Shown: in pieces, positions 9,020-20,840 of the stretch
Layout of the letters: every line of letters starts with the position of its first letter
Numbering within the stretch: position 1 is the first letter of the stretch
Origin: Liolophura sinensis
Taxonomy: Eukaryota; Mollusca; Polyplacophora; Chitonida; Chitonidae
NCBI RefSeq assembly: GCF_032854445.1
Contig: NC_088295.1
Location: 20,015,385 to 20,075,384, forward strand
Direction of reading: 5' to 3'
DNA: 60,000 nucleotides
Notes under the pieces: generated by a model
Database searches by the model: none
What the model was told of the DNA's origin: nothing
The model's input: only the letters and a program-made list of their open reading frames with translations
Program-made: the position numbers and the translations under genes

Positions 9020-11500
9020 AGCCTAAATTGCCCGGATGTGTCTTAAACTCCTCACAAGTGTCCGTATCCGGCTTGCTGATTATGTAAGTTCATGATTATT
9101 GCCGAAGCTTAATAAGTATTCATTGTCAGGAACTAGCCTACCTTTTCCTCAACTTTAACAACACTTAAGCAAATATTGTGATTTCCACACGTACTTTTGT
9201 TTTTGTTATCTCCCCTGGTTTGTCCGTCACAACATATCCAGAGGGGCTGCAGAGTTTTGTAACCTTCGTAAGCCTGGGTTTATTGAAAGAGTTGAAAGCC
9301 TTGGCTGGATAAATGTCATTAGGTAAGAATTCTTGAAAGATCACCAGCAGATAAACAGCTGAGCCACTGTGTGTTAAGGCTCGTATGTTAAATTTTATTC
9401 CCGTCAAACCAGGCCAATTGCATGGTCAAGGTAAACTCTTTTTAACTGACCTAGCAGCCTAGTGATACCGATGCTGCCCGCTGTTGTGATTGACTGTGCA
9501 TTTTTTCAACTTTAAAAAAGTGACATCTCAATTCAAGATGTCATAACGACAATCGTACGGAAAAAATTGATATATAATGTAATCCGAGAATGGGTAGAAA
9601 TCAGGAAACAAAATAATAATTAAAAAATAACTGTTAATGAGGTCATAGGGGGATTGTATACAGGCCCTACCTCCCTGATGAGATCGATGTTCAGATTTAT
9701 TATTAGATACCTCTGTATGTATTATTAATATGAGATTAAAAAATACTAAGAAATGGCACATTAATTTGAGTAATACTGGTATGAAATTTAAGTCACCAGA
9801 TAATGAGGTTGGTTTTGTGCATATTTTCTGCCAACAGCCTTAACGAGCTGTCAGAGCTTTGTCATTTAGCTAAGTGTTAAAAAGCTACAAGAGGTACAAC
9901 ACCACATACTAAATTTCTCCACATAATGCATACGGTTATGAAAACAGGTTGTCAAAGAACCCCAGATTTAGTTTTTCATTTTCTAGATGACTTAAATGAA
10001 CACATTGACTTTCAACACAGACTTTCGTTTACATTCCTGAAAACTGGATCCCATGCAAGATAACAAATCTCTGAACACGGACATCAACTATTTATATTGT
10101 ATACGACTAGGGTCAGGCTATTTGAAATACCAGCAATAACAGTTACCATCGCAGATGAATTGAGACACAGGGAAATGAATGATGTTTACCCGAGAAGCAG
10201 CCAAAGGCAAAAATTTACCATAGGTAAAAATTATTTTGAAAAAATATGAAATGTTATGATAAACAAATGAAATTTAACATACCATAAGGTTATATACATG
10301 TAGCTACTGCTTATACCAGTCCGTAATACCAGTAAGTCTGGAAATGCTTGAACAGAGGTTAATTTCATGGTGTGAGAAACTGAGGGTGTGGTCAGAGATG
10401 TCAGTGTGATAAATCAAAACTGTTTTGTTGTTCACCATTGGTTCAAATTGATATATTTCCTTCTGTATAGTATTCATCTGAAAATGAAAATGGTTTGGAT
10501 ACCATTCCCTAGGTTATATAGGCAAACTAGACTTAGGTTGGCCATCTATGATGTCATCCATTGAGCCGTTGAGCTGGCTGGTTGGAGATAGGTTAGAGCA
10601 ATAAATCTATTGTTTTGGGTGAAGTCATTATTACCTTTCTCACGTTTATAATCTTTATATTTAGGACCAGTAGCTAAATCTGGATACTCAAAAATCTTGA
10701 TCATTTAAACGCCATTCCGCATCTATATTCTGTCCTAGTCCTATCCGATATTACTGTGTTTTATGGTACTCGGGGCTTTTCCTTAAGGCTGTCGTAACAA
10801 TGCGCCGGTCAAAAGCACCAAGACAACATATGGCATCTTTGTGGGACATTATGTTGATTAGGCCAGCGTAAGAAATTGACCCTTTTGAGAAATAGACCCT
10901 CTTGAGAAACAGACACCTGTCATGTGTTGAGTCCGAACTATTGAATAGAGAGTAATATTATATTGGATTAATCCTTTGGTGTCATGCCTCCTAGCTTTTG
11001 TTCGATCACATTCGTTCTGGGCGGTTAAGCATAGCTGTACCTTACAATTTATGTAGGAGTACATCACAGCCCTCCGCCATGAATGAGTGACAACCCTCCT
11101 CCAAATTAACAAGGGCTATGAAACCATGCATGCAGAAGCTCCATCAGTCTGTCACAAATGACAACCATGTCATGATACACTGTATTTACATTATGGTTAC
11201 AGTGAACAATTCATTCAACCAGGTAAGGGAACAGAACTTTGGTATGTGACAAGGCAGCCAGGGTTCCAGCTGCCATTCAACATTCTCGCAAAATTAGCAA
11301 ATATTTTATCATGCAAGCTGTATTACTGAACATGTTAAATTAATTTTTAAGACCACACACTATTCTGATTGTGACAATATGCGAAAACAGAAACTGCTGA
11401 CACAAAAGAACTATTCAACCAATATGTGAAAATATTGGAATAAATTTAGGTTGAAAAATTCCCCACCTTTAGCACAGTTCTTTTGAATTAAGAAGAAAGT
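9020..11500. other. Intergenic DNA upstream of ZNF207
   Basis: AT-rich, with only short chance reading frames. No domain, repeat family or promoter could be assigned beyond the ETS/CRE sites next to ZNF207. Confidence 0.5.
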
Positions 11501-11507
11501 CCTCTCC

Positions 11508-12535
11508 AGAATAAGGCTGACACCGAAGAACCATTCATCAGGTTTGACATAGAATAACTACTCATCCAGTGTAACATAGAAGACCCCTTCATCCGTTATA
11601 AGAGAAAAAACATTCATCCAGTGTGACATAGACGAACCATTCATCCAGTGTAACATAGAGGAACCCTTTATCCATTATAACAGAAAAGAACATTCAACCA
11701 GTATAACACAGTAGAGCCATTCATTCTGTCCTACTAGGAATAGTCGCAACTACTCTGATGATTGCTCAAGCTAACAGATCAGTTTTCCATCTTTTAGTTT
11801 AGCCAGAGCATTTCTATGTATAGCTGTTCTCCACTTTTATCAGAAACACTAGGACTCACATAGGGCTGACACAAAAAAGCCATTCATCCATTGTGACTTG
11901 GGAGACCATTTCTCTGCACTACTGAGCTGACAAAAAAAGATCCACTCATCCAATCTAACTCGGGAGAACATTTTTCTGGACTACTGGGCTGACACAAAAG
12001 AACCATTCATTCAGGGAAACCATTCCTCTTCAACATAGGGCTGACACAGAAGAACCACTCATCCAACCTGACTAGGGAGACCATTTCTCTGCACTACTGA
12101 GCTGAAACAAAAGAACCATTCATCCAGTCTGACTAGGGAGACGATTTCTCTCTACTACTGAGCTGACACGAAAGAACCATTCATCCATTCTGACTAGGGA
12201 GAACATTTCTCTGGACTGTTGGGCTGACACAAAAAAAACATTCATCCAGTCTGACAAGGGTGCCCATTCCTCTTCACCATAGGACTGACAAAAGAACCAT
12301 TCATCCAGGCTGACTGGGGAAAACATTCATCTGCACAATAGAGCTGACACAGAAGAACCATTCATCTAGGGAGATCATTCTTCTTCACCATAGGGCTGAC
12401 ACAGAAGAACCATTCATCCAGGATGACTAGGGAGAACATTCATCTGCACTATAGAGCCGACACAGGAGAAGCATTCATCCAGGGAGACAATTCCTCTTCA
12501 CCACAGGACTGACACAGAAGAACCATTCTGGAAAG
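11508..12535. repeat. Minisatellite with GAACCATTCATCCA units
   Basis: About 20 diverged units centred on GAACCATTCATCCAG. Before 11730 the units are about 30 bp. From 11860 longer units (about 60 bp, GGGCTGACACA ... TTCTCTGCACTACTGA) alternate with shorter ones (about 45 bp, TTCCTCTTCACCATAG), a higher-order structure. Confidence 0.85.
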
Positions 12536-12872
12536 AAAAAAAACACATTAAGTCATGTGTCCAATCTGGCAACTGAAAACAACTCCATTAAGCAAAACCA
12601 AACTATAGATTATATTCTTTCAGAACTATTTTCGTTCAGTCCTGACAGGGGAGATTATTATGCTACATCCAAAACAACAAATAGGTGGGAATGAAAGAAC
12701 AACACAATAATTCATTCAGTTAGAAGAAACAAAAAGAAAAAATGCATTCCCAAACTGAATCAGTACAACTACTCATCCAGTTAGACATGTGGGCTGGCTT
12801 TTCAGTTTTTTACAGTTAGATATGGGATTGAATGGTACATGTAGTCAATCTGTTTCCTATTTCAGATTTGGT

Positions 12873-13122
12873 GTGGGGGCCTTCATGATCTAGCATGCCT
12901 AGTTGATACCAATGAACCAGAAGCCTCTCTGCCGGGTGAGCGTTGTGATCACTTTGAGTTCAAGTCCAAGATCATTACTGGCTTCCTCTCTGGTTATATG
13001 TGGGAAGGTCTGCCAGCAACCTATGGATGGTCATTGGAACCCCCTAGGCTTTGCTCAGTTTCCTCTCATCACAGTGCTGTCTGCTGTCATATAAGTGAAA
13101 TATTCTTGAGCACATTTCATAA
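12873..13122 (+). mobile_element. SINE A, old near-full copy
   Basis: Head (GGGGGCCTTCATGATC), GAGTTCAAGTCCAAG, GGGAAGGTCTGCCAGCAACC and AAGTGAAATATTCTTGAG are all readable with substitutions. The tail is lost. Confidence 0.75.
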
Positions 13123-15470
13123 GCTGCTCTTCTATAGTGTATGTATGTAATAATACATGGCTGGTTACAGTGTGTATGTGTTGTCTGTTATGAATGGGTT
13201 GGACTTACATTAGTTCTCCTTTTGTCAGCTTTAGTAAGTTTTTGTGAGTGATACTCCTCTAATGTCATTGTGGTTGTGTTGTTCAGAAGTCATGGTATTA
13301 TCCATCTTCCCAATGCCAAGGCATATAATGTGGATTTATGCCATACACAGCTGTTTTGGCAATCAAACTTGACAGTGGTGCTGGAGTGTAGATGTTATGA
13401 AGATGGGGAGTGCTAATCTGGTTTGTTTTATGATAGATTGGTTGATTTTGAAATGATTTGGAATGGTAGGTTGAGTTATATGTGTTATTACACTTATCCT
13501 CAAGGTACTAAAGAGCCTTTAATGTTTGCAGAAGTTTGAGTTAAAATGGCATTTATACATTCATGCATACATACCATGTAAACTGGTTTGAAGAAACATG
13601 TTCATTAGATAATTATATGTTTACCTGAATACAGCTAAAGTTCAATCATAGAAACTGACCTTTTCCCTGTTAAGACGGTATTGAATGGGATATATTACAG
13701 TGTATACCTTACACTTCCTTATTACTAAACACGCCAACTGTTCTGATAAAGGGCCAGATTTATAAAAAAAATCGCTGATTTCATTGGATGTGTGTGCTGT
13801 CTCTGTCACCCTTTTCCATATTGTTCTCATCATGCATATATATATATATATATATACTTTTGAGATATTTCTATGAACAGGTCCTTTCAGCTATATTTAT
13901 ATGGTTATATGCATACAGTGTAAGTAATGTTAAGACTTTTTACATCTACATGTATATATCATTTATGTGCAAGTGACCAAAAGTAACAACTTGCTTGTTT
14001 GTGTAGGTAACAGTAAGATTTCATAAGTATGATACTCTCAATTAATCAAGTCCAAAGAGGACATGATGGAAAAATTACATGTACATATATACATGTAACT
14101 CTGAATTGTGGAGGAAAATTGTAGTTACAGTGTAATATACAATCACGGTTGTAATGTGCACTAGCTGGCAATATTTACAGAACTTTTGTCAGTCAGCACG
14201 CCCAGCTCCACTTAATTGCTTGTATCAGCTGCATTCAGGTGAACTATACATGTAAGATTCTGTATTAGATTCCCCCGGCAAAATCATTGAGGAAGTTCGA
14301 AGTTTATGTATAGATCAGCACTTCCTTGAATTGTCTGACCCCTGGCTGTTCCAGTTTTTTTCAAAGCCTCTGGCCTATTTCGCCTTGCACAAAATGTTCC
14401 AGCTGATGAGGTGTGTTTGCAGATATGTAGGTACATGTATTACAATGTTACCGTGGCCAAGTACCATACAACAGCACCCTGTCACTCCCACCCAAATGTA
14501 GATGTGACCTTCTTAAAAGTGAACTTGACTGATGCAGTATGAAGATGTAGTTTATGAATTATCAGCTCGGGGTAACATTATTGTAGTAATTTTATGTGGG
14601 TTATATATATATATCAGTAACACTGCAGGTTCAGTAACAGTGATTGGATCACCAGAAAAGTTGCTTATTGTGTTAATTTGCAGTTGTTGTTGGTCAGATG
14701 GATGAGTGTTTTGAGCCAAGGACACATACACAAATTCAAAAGGTTTTAAATTTAGGAATGATACGTGTACAACAGGTTAAAGACAAAATCTCACATTAAT
14801 CTAGGACAGCTTCGTTATCCTGGACTCCGTGCCATTTTGTTTGTGTCAGATAAGTTACTAGGTCATATGAATTACCTTTCTGACCATAATCAGTGGAAAA
14901 ATTTGTCTAACTTGTCTGCGAGTAATCTGCAGATATAGCCAGGATATTTCGGCAGTGGAAATGTTCTTCCCTATACTCACGATACTGGCGGACATATCCC
15001 TAATGTGTCCTTAGCTTACATACATGTACATAGTAACTATAACTATAACATCAACGATACAACTGAACAACTTCTTTCTTGAAAATAGGTTATAATATAC
15101 CAAAATATCATATCACAAATAATGAATCATCTCCTACAGTCTCTTACATGAGAGTTGATACTATACTGTACTAAGTTTCCTTTTCCTACCCTTGACACTG
15201 CTTTGTAACGTAACACTTTATGGGAATGTTCTACTGAAAAGAAGGCTATAAAGGAGGATATTTTCATGGAATTATGAATACAATACTAATTCTGTCAGGT
15301 GTGAACTTCCTGCTAGCATACAGTAAGTGTTAGAGAGTACAAGTATAACTGCTATGACTGTACATATATATAATTATCACACTAAGAAATAATATCTTTA
15401 TTTTACACTGAACATAATTCATTTAATTTACATTGAAATTATTCATGACCATGGATGTCACATAACACAC
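13123..15470. other. Non-coding stretch
   Basis: No gene recognised. Contains a (TA)n run at 13835-13856 and scattered TACATGTA words. Confidence 0.45.
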
Positions 15471-15477
15471 ATTCTGC

Positions 15478-15738
15478 TCAGTTGGTTAGCGTGCTAGCAC
15501 AGCGTAATGACCCAGGAGCCTCTCACCAATGTAGTCGGTTGCTGTGAGTTCAAGTCCAGCTCATGCTGGCTTCCTCTCCGGCCATATGTAGGAAGGTCTG
15601 TCAGCAACCTGCAGATGCTCGTGGGTTTTCCCTGAAGCTCTGCCCGGTTTCCTCCCACCATAATGCTGGCCGCTGTCGTATAAGTGAAATATTCTTGAGT
15701 ACGGCATAAAGCACCTATCAAATAAATAAATAAAATAA
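15478..15738 (+). mobile_element. SINE A, near-full copy
   Basis: GCTCAGTTGGTTAGCGTGC (tRNA A-box-like), GTGAGTTCAAGTCC (B-box-like), body, and a TAAATAAATAAA tail. The first bases of the head are missing. Confidence 0.88.
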
Positions 15739-16865
15739 AACCAGGGAGACAGATTGTCAATCTATATTGTCAAACCAAGAAGAATGGTTCCAATTCCACA
15801 CGAACATTCCTACCAGAGTGAACCGGAGATAAACAGCTTTTTTATTCTAAAAGGTGAGGTGTACCTACAGGGGTGAACTTACTGACTGGTCAGCACATTT
15901 TTATTGCATTAAGTTTTCATTGACTTTATTATGCCCAGCCTGTGTGTAATCTGTACTTTAAATGTCAACATATCTCTTCCTTCAGATTTTGATTGGATTT
16001 TTATGAAACGTCATGTGAGGATATGCATGTGTTGCAAGTATTTGTATTGCACAGTATCAATTATTTCCAGGGTTATTGCCCTTCAAACATAGAATGGGGA
16101 GTCCTTGTCAAGACGTACTGTACGTCTTCCAGTACAAATATACATGTAACTGCTGTTGATTATCATGAAATTTTTGAGACATAGCAGTGAACAGGTAAGG
16201 ATGTGCATGTACTGTTTGAGTTGAGTAGCATCAATTGCTTTCAGAGTTATTGTCCTTTAAACATAAATTTTGGACCTGTACTTAGTGAATGTTTGTTAGG
16301 GTTGGTCTCTCAGTTTTGATGTGTAGCGTGTTCATATATAGCTGATGGCTCTTTCCATAGGCTTTTTCTGTTTCCTGTTGAGACACCAGCATGGTGCCTT
16401 ATATATAGGTGTATATATAATAATAACTGTTCTTTTTTAAGCAAACAACACTTGGTTATGTATATTAATTAATTCTCGATTTTGCATGATATTAATGTAG
16501 GATTTTGATATTTTCAGCCAGTCTAATCCAAATGGATGTTGCCCCCAAGGCATATGCTACTGTCTGAAATGTTTTCTGTTTGGCTGACAGGACTTACAGA
16601 ATCTCATTATACCAATATTCACTGACATTTAGTTTATTTCATCATTTGCTGACAAATCTTTTGTACTGTTGAAAAAGAATTCTGAACATTGTTGGACATT
16701 CTGAGGTCAGTTCACAGTGCCTCAATCATCTCATTTTATGACTGCAAAAAATGTACACATACATACATGTAGTATCCTGTTTTCTATAATGATTAAGAGA
16801 TTTTCTGCAATTCAGGGAGTTGGTATGAATTTGCTAGACAGGACATCACATGTATGATGTATAAT
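15739..16865. other. Non-coding stretch
   Basis: No gene recognised. Two similar phrases (GAGGATATGCATGTG at 16017 and AAGGATGTGCATGTA at 16196, each followed by ATCAATT and AGGGTTATTG-like text) suggest an old tandem duplication of about 180 bp. Confidence 0.4.
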
Positions 16866-16867
16866 CT

Positions 16868-18595
16868 GATGTACTGTTACCGGTGTACCGTGAATAAAGA
16901 TACAGCAGGCAGTGGTGAGGATAGATTAATGTTGTACCGTTAACATGTGAATACCGGGTATACAGCATATAACAGTGAAGAGATGTGCACATAATAGTGA
17001 GGATAGATTATTGGTGTGCTGTTAGTCTGTGAATACTGGGTATACAGCATATTACAGTGAAGAGATGTGTAGATAACAGAGAATAGATTACTGGTGTACT
17101 GTTAGTTTGTGAATACCGGGTATACAGCATATAACAAGGAAGATGTGTGTAGATAACAGAGAAGATAGATTACTGGTGTATTGTTAGTCTGTGAATGCCG
17201 GATATACAGCATATAACAGTGAACAGATGTGTACATAACAGAGAAGATAGATTACTGGTGTATTGTTAGTCTGTGAATACCGAGTATACAGCATATAACA
17301 GTGAAGAGATGTGTACATAAGAGTGAGGATAGATTAGTGGTGTACCATTAGTCTGTGAATGGTGGGTATACAGCATATAACAGTGAAGAGATGTACACAA
17401 GACAGTGAGATTAGATTACTCGTGTACTGTTAGTCTGTGAATACCAGGTATACAGCATATAACAGTAAAAAGATGTGCATATAACAGTGAGAATAGATTA
17501 CTGGTGTACTGTTAGTCTGTGAACACTGGGTATACAGCATATAACAGTGAAGAGATATGTCGATAACAGAGGATAGATTACTGGTGTATTGTTAGTCTGT
17601 GAATACCGGGTATACAGCATATAACAGTGAAGAGATGTGTACATAACAGAGAAGATAGATTACTGGTGTATTGTTAGTCTGTGAATACCGGGTATACAGC
17701 ATATAACAGTGAAGAGATGTGTACATAACAGAGACGATAGATTACTGGTGTACTGTTAGTTTGTGAATACTGGGTATACAGCATATAACAGGGAAGAGAT
17801 GTGAACGTAATAGTGAGGATAGATTATTGGTGTGCTGTTAGTCTGTGAATACTGGGTATACAGCATATTACAGTGAAGAGATGTGTACATAACAGAGAAG
17901 ATAGATTACTGGTGTATTGTTAGTCTGTGAATACCGGGTATACAGCATATAACAGTGAAGAGATGTGTACATAACAGAGACGATAGATTACTGGTGTACT
18001 GTTAGTTTGTGAATACTGGGTATACAGCATATAACAGGGAAGAGATGTGAACGTAATAGTGAGGATAGATTATTGGTGTACCATTAGTCTGTGAATACCG
18101 GGTATACAGCATATAACAGGGAAGAGATGTGCATATAACAGTGAGAATAGATTATTGGTGTGCTGTTAGTCTGTGAATACTGGGTATACAGCATATTACA
18201 GTGAAGAGATGTGTAGATAACAGAGAATAGATTATTGGTGTGCTGTTAGTCTGTCAATACCGAGTATATAGCATATAATAGTGAAGAGATGTGCACATAA
18301 CAGTGAGGACAGATTACTGGTATACCATTAGTCTGTGAATACTGGGTATACAGCATATAACAGGGAAGAGATGTGAACGTAATAGTGAGGATAGATTATT
18401 GGTGTACCGTTAGTCTGTGAATACCGAGTATATAGCATATAACAGTGAAGAAATGTGTACATAGTAGTGAGGATAGATTATTGGTGTACTCTTAGTCTGT
18501 GAATACCAGATATACAGCACATAACAGTGAAGAAATGAGCACATAACAGAGAAGATAGATTACCGGTGTACCTTGACTGTGAATGGAGATACTGT
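16868..18595. repeat. 82-bp minisatellite array, about 20 copies
   Basis: The unit runs AGATTACTGGTGTACTGTTAG, TCTGTGAATACCGGGTATAC, AGCATATAACAGTGAAGAGA, TGTGTACATAACAGAGAAG. Copies follow each other without gaps. Some blocks recur nearly identical (17640-17800 against 17880-18050), pointing to multi-unit duplication. It ends about 2 kb upstream of the CARMA first coding exon. Confidence 0.92.
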
Positions 18596-18629
18596 ATAGC
18601 ACATTATGGTGACAGTGATGTTTCCTTGA

Positions 18630-18785
18630 TTGAACCTCTTAGTGCTGAGCACCAAGGAAGACAGTAGCAAGTACTAGTTTTAAAGTCTTAGATATGACCC
18701 AACCCGAGATTGATCCCAAGGTGTGTCGACTTTGAGGCAGTCACTCTAACCTATAGACCACTGAATTGTGCGGTCAGTATTGTGT
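18630..18785 (-). mobile_element. SINE B fragment, reverse
   Basis: The complement contains a tRNA-like head with GGATCAATC, GGGTCATATC and AAGACTTTAAAA-type segments, as in the copies at 44082 and 58472. Old and truncated. Confidence 0.5.
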
Positions 18786-18789
18786 GCTC

Positions 18790-20566
18790 TATGCTGAATA
18801 CTGTTATGTTTAGTTTGTGTTTGTCCAAATTTGAGAAAATCTTAAAGGCTTAAGGTCTGACAAAGAATGTAAATGATTTAATGTGAGTTGTTTGTATCAA
18901 GTGACATTGGGTATGTCGCAAGTCTCCATTGGAGACTCCTGCTGATCAAGCCCTGCTTCCCGTGACTGAAAGCTTTCATTGCCATATCGATATTAAAACA
19001 ATTACAAGGTGTCAATTAACATCTACTCACACCTAGCCTGGGTGAAACGAAACTGGCAGATTTAACTCATAGTAGGCCTTTTTTCATTAATAAATGAAAG
19101 TACCTACATATACATGCTTGCCTATGATTAGAGAAATGTTAGCAGGATACATAGATGCTGGCAACTTCCTGACAGCTTTAATCTGAAGCTATGAGTAACT
19201 TTTACGTATATCTTATATGGTTAGAGCAAAAATACTTCGGTTGCTCAACATTCATTGGGTAAAGTTATTATCAGTTGAAATCTGATCGTCTTGTCTTTGT
19301 GGCATTGATTTTGTGTTTGACAGCTCCTTCGCGATTAGATAAAAAATCAGGCAGTATATTAACAACTTGTAAATCCATATAAATGTTAAAAATTTCTGTC
19401 AGCGAATGCTGTTTCTTTGATTCACCTCTATCACCTGTAGAGGTTAAAGAATTGCCTGCTGCACGCCTGCTGTGATCAAGCTTACCGCCAGCCAGGGGTC
19501 ACATTACCATTATAGTATTTTGTTCGGTTGAATATTGCCATATATTACGGTAGTCACACTAAGAAACCTGCATAGACAAGTACAAATACCTCTGTGCTGA
19601 GATTAAAGCAACTGTCATTTGAGTGGATGATCGTGAGGAGAGACGTACCATTTTTTGTGATAAGAGGTAGGCCCACAGAAAACGTGTAGTGATGATGATT
19701 GATATGTTAGCCTGTCAAACAAGGTGTCGTGATGAAAACGGTGATGTTCCAGTTGTTTGTGAATAGAGGTACTTGTGTAATATTACAACATTTGTACCAA
19801 TGTAATATAGTCTTTGAATAGAGGCGTAGTATGATGATAAGGATGGTGATATTTTAGATACAACTGTGCCAGCCGTGTCTGAAAATGGGTACACTCATTT
19901 GTAGAATGATGGTTGATTACAGGTGAGATGTTCTGGTAGTTCCGCTAAACAGAATGGTCTGATTTTTACAGTTCATGTGTGACAGTCTGTACTAGTCAGT
20001 AGTAATCAGATCATGTGTATAGTGTAATAATTAATGTATTGTCATGTTTCATTGCTCTGATTTCTCAGTACGGAGTGCTAGTCGAGGGTATGAACAATTA
20101 CCATTTCTGAAGTCTTTGGTATGACCTGACGTGAATTTGAACCCAGTTCACTCTACTTTAGGGCAGGTATTCTAAATATTTGGCCACCAAAGGCGTTCAC
20201 ATCATTAATTTACTACATGTGACTCAATATAAAACAGGCTCAAATGTAACAAACAAATTTTTCACTGTTCTTGTTGTGCAAAAGATCAGTTAAGAGAACT
20301 TGCAAATCTTCTTTGCACTCTGAGTAGTCTAGTGATAATTAGTCAGTTAGTGGTATTTAGTTTACAGGCATATATTCTATATGCAACAAGTTGTCAGCTG
20401 TTATAACAAACAAACTTACAACAAACAAGCACTCTTTCATGTTTATGTGGTATTGTTAGGCATATTTGCCCTTCCCGAACATCACTTTTTAAGAGCATTA
20501 TAAGAAAGACGAGGTGTATATTAGAGCTACAATGAGAATTAAATGTTTGCTGTCCTTGTTTTCCAG
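18790..20566. other. Non-coding stretch upstream of the CARMA exon
   Basis: No coding exon recognised. At about 20090-20190 there is another weak reverse SINE B-like fragment. It probably contains an intron and possibly an untranslated exon of the downstream gene, since 20567 is preceded by an acceptor. Confidence 0.4.
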
Positions 20567-20840
20567 TTTTAGAGTGGACACGCTGCATTTATACATCCAA
20601 AGTGAGAGTTAAAACCCGAGTATCAACAGGAACAGGTCAAGATGGCATACAAACTTGGTGAGAAGGTCACTGTGGGCAGGATCACTGAGGAAAACTGGGA
20701 AGATGTCCTGCGACAGAATTACATGGTACTAACAAGAATCCGGCCTGGTTACATTGTGGATATTCTCTTCCAGGAGCGTGTGTTAAATGAAGAAGACAGA
20801 GATGAAATCAGGTGTTTAACAACACCAAGGAAGCAAGCAG
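20567..20840 (+). CDS. CARD11-like: CARMA coding exon 1 (5' UTR end and start of CARD)
   Basis: Acceptor TGTTTTCCAG at 20557-20566, so a further untranslated exon lies upstream. Coding runs 20642-20840. The ATG follows an in-frame TGA at 20603-20605 and has AAG before it. Encodes MAYKLGEKVTVGR, then CARD helices (ENWEDVLRQNYMVLTRI ... YIVDILFQERVLNEEDRDEI). Donor GTATGT; phase 1 out. Confidence 0.92.
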
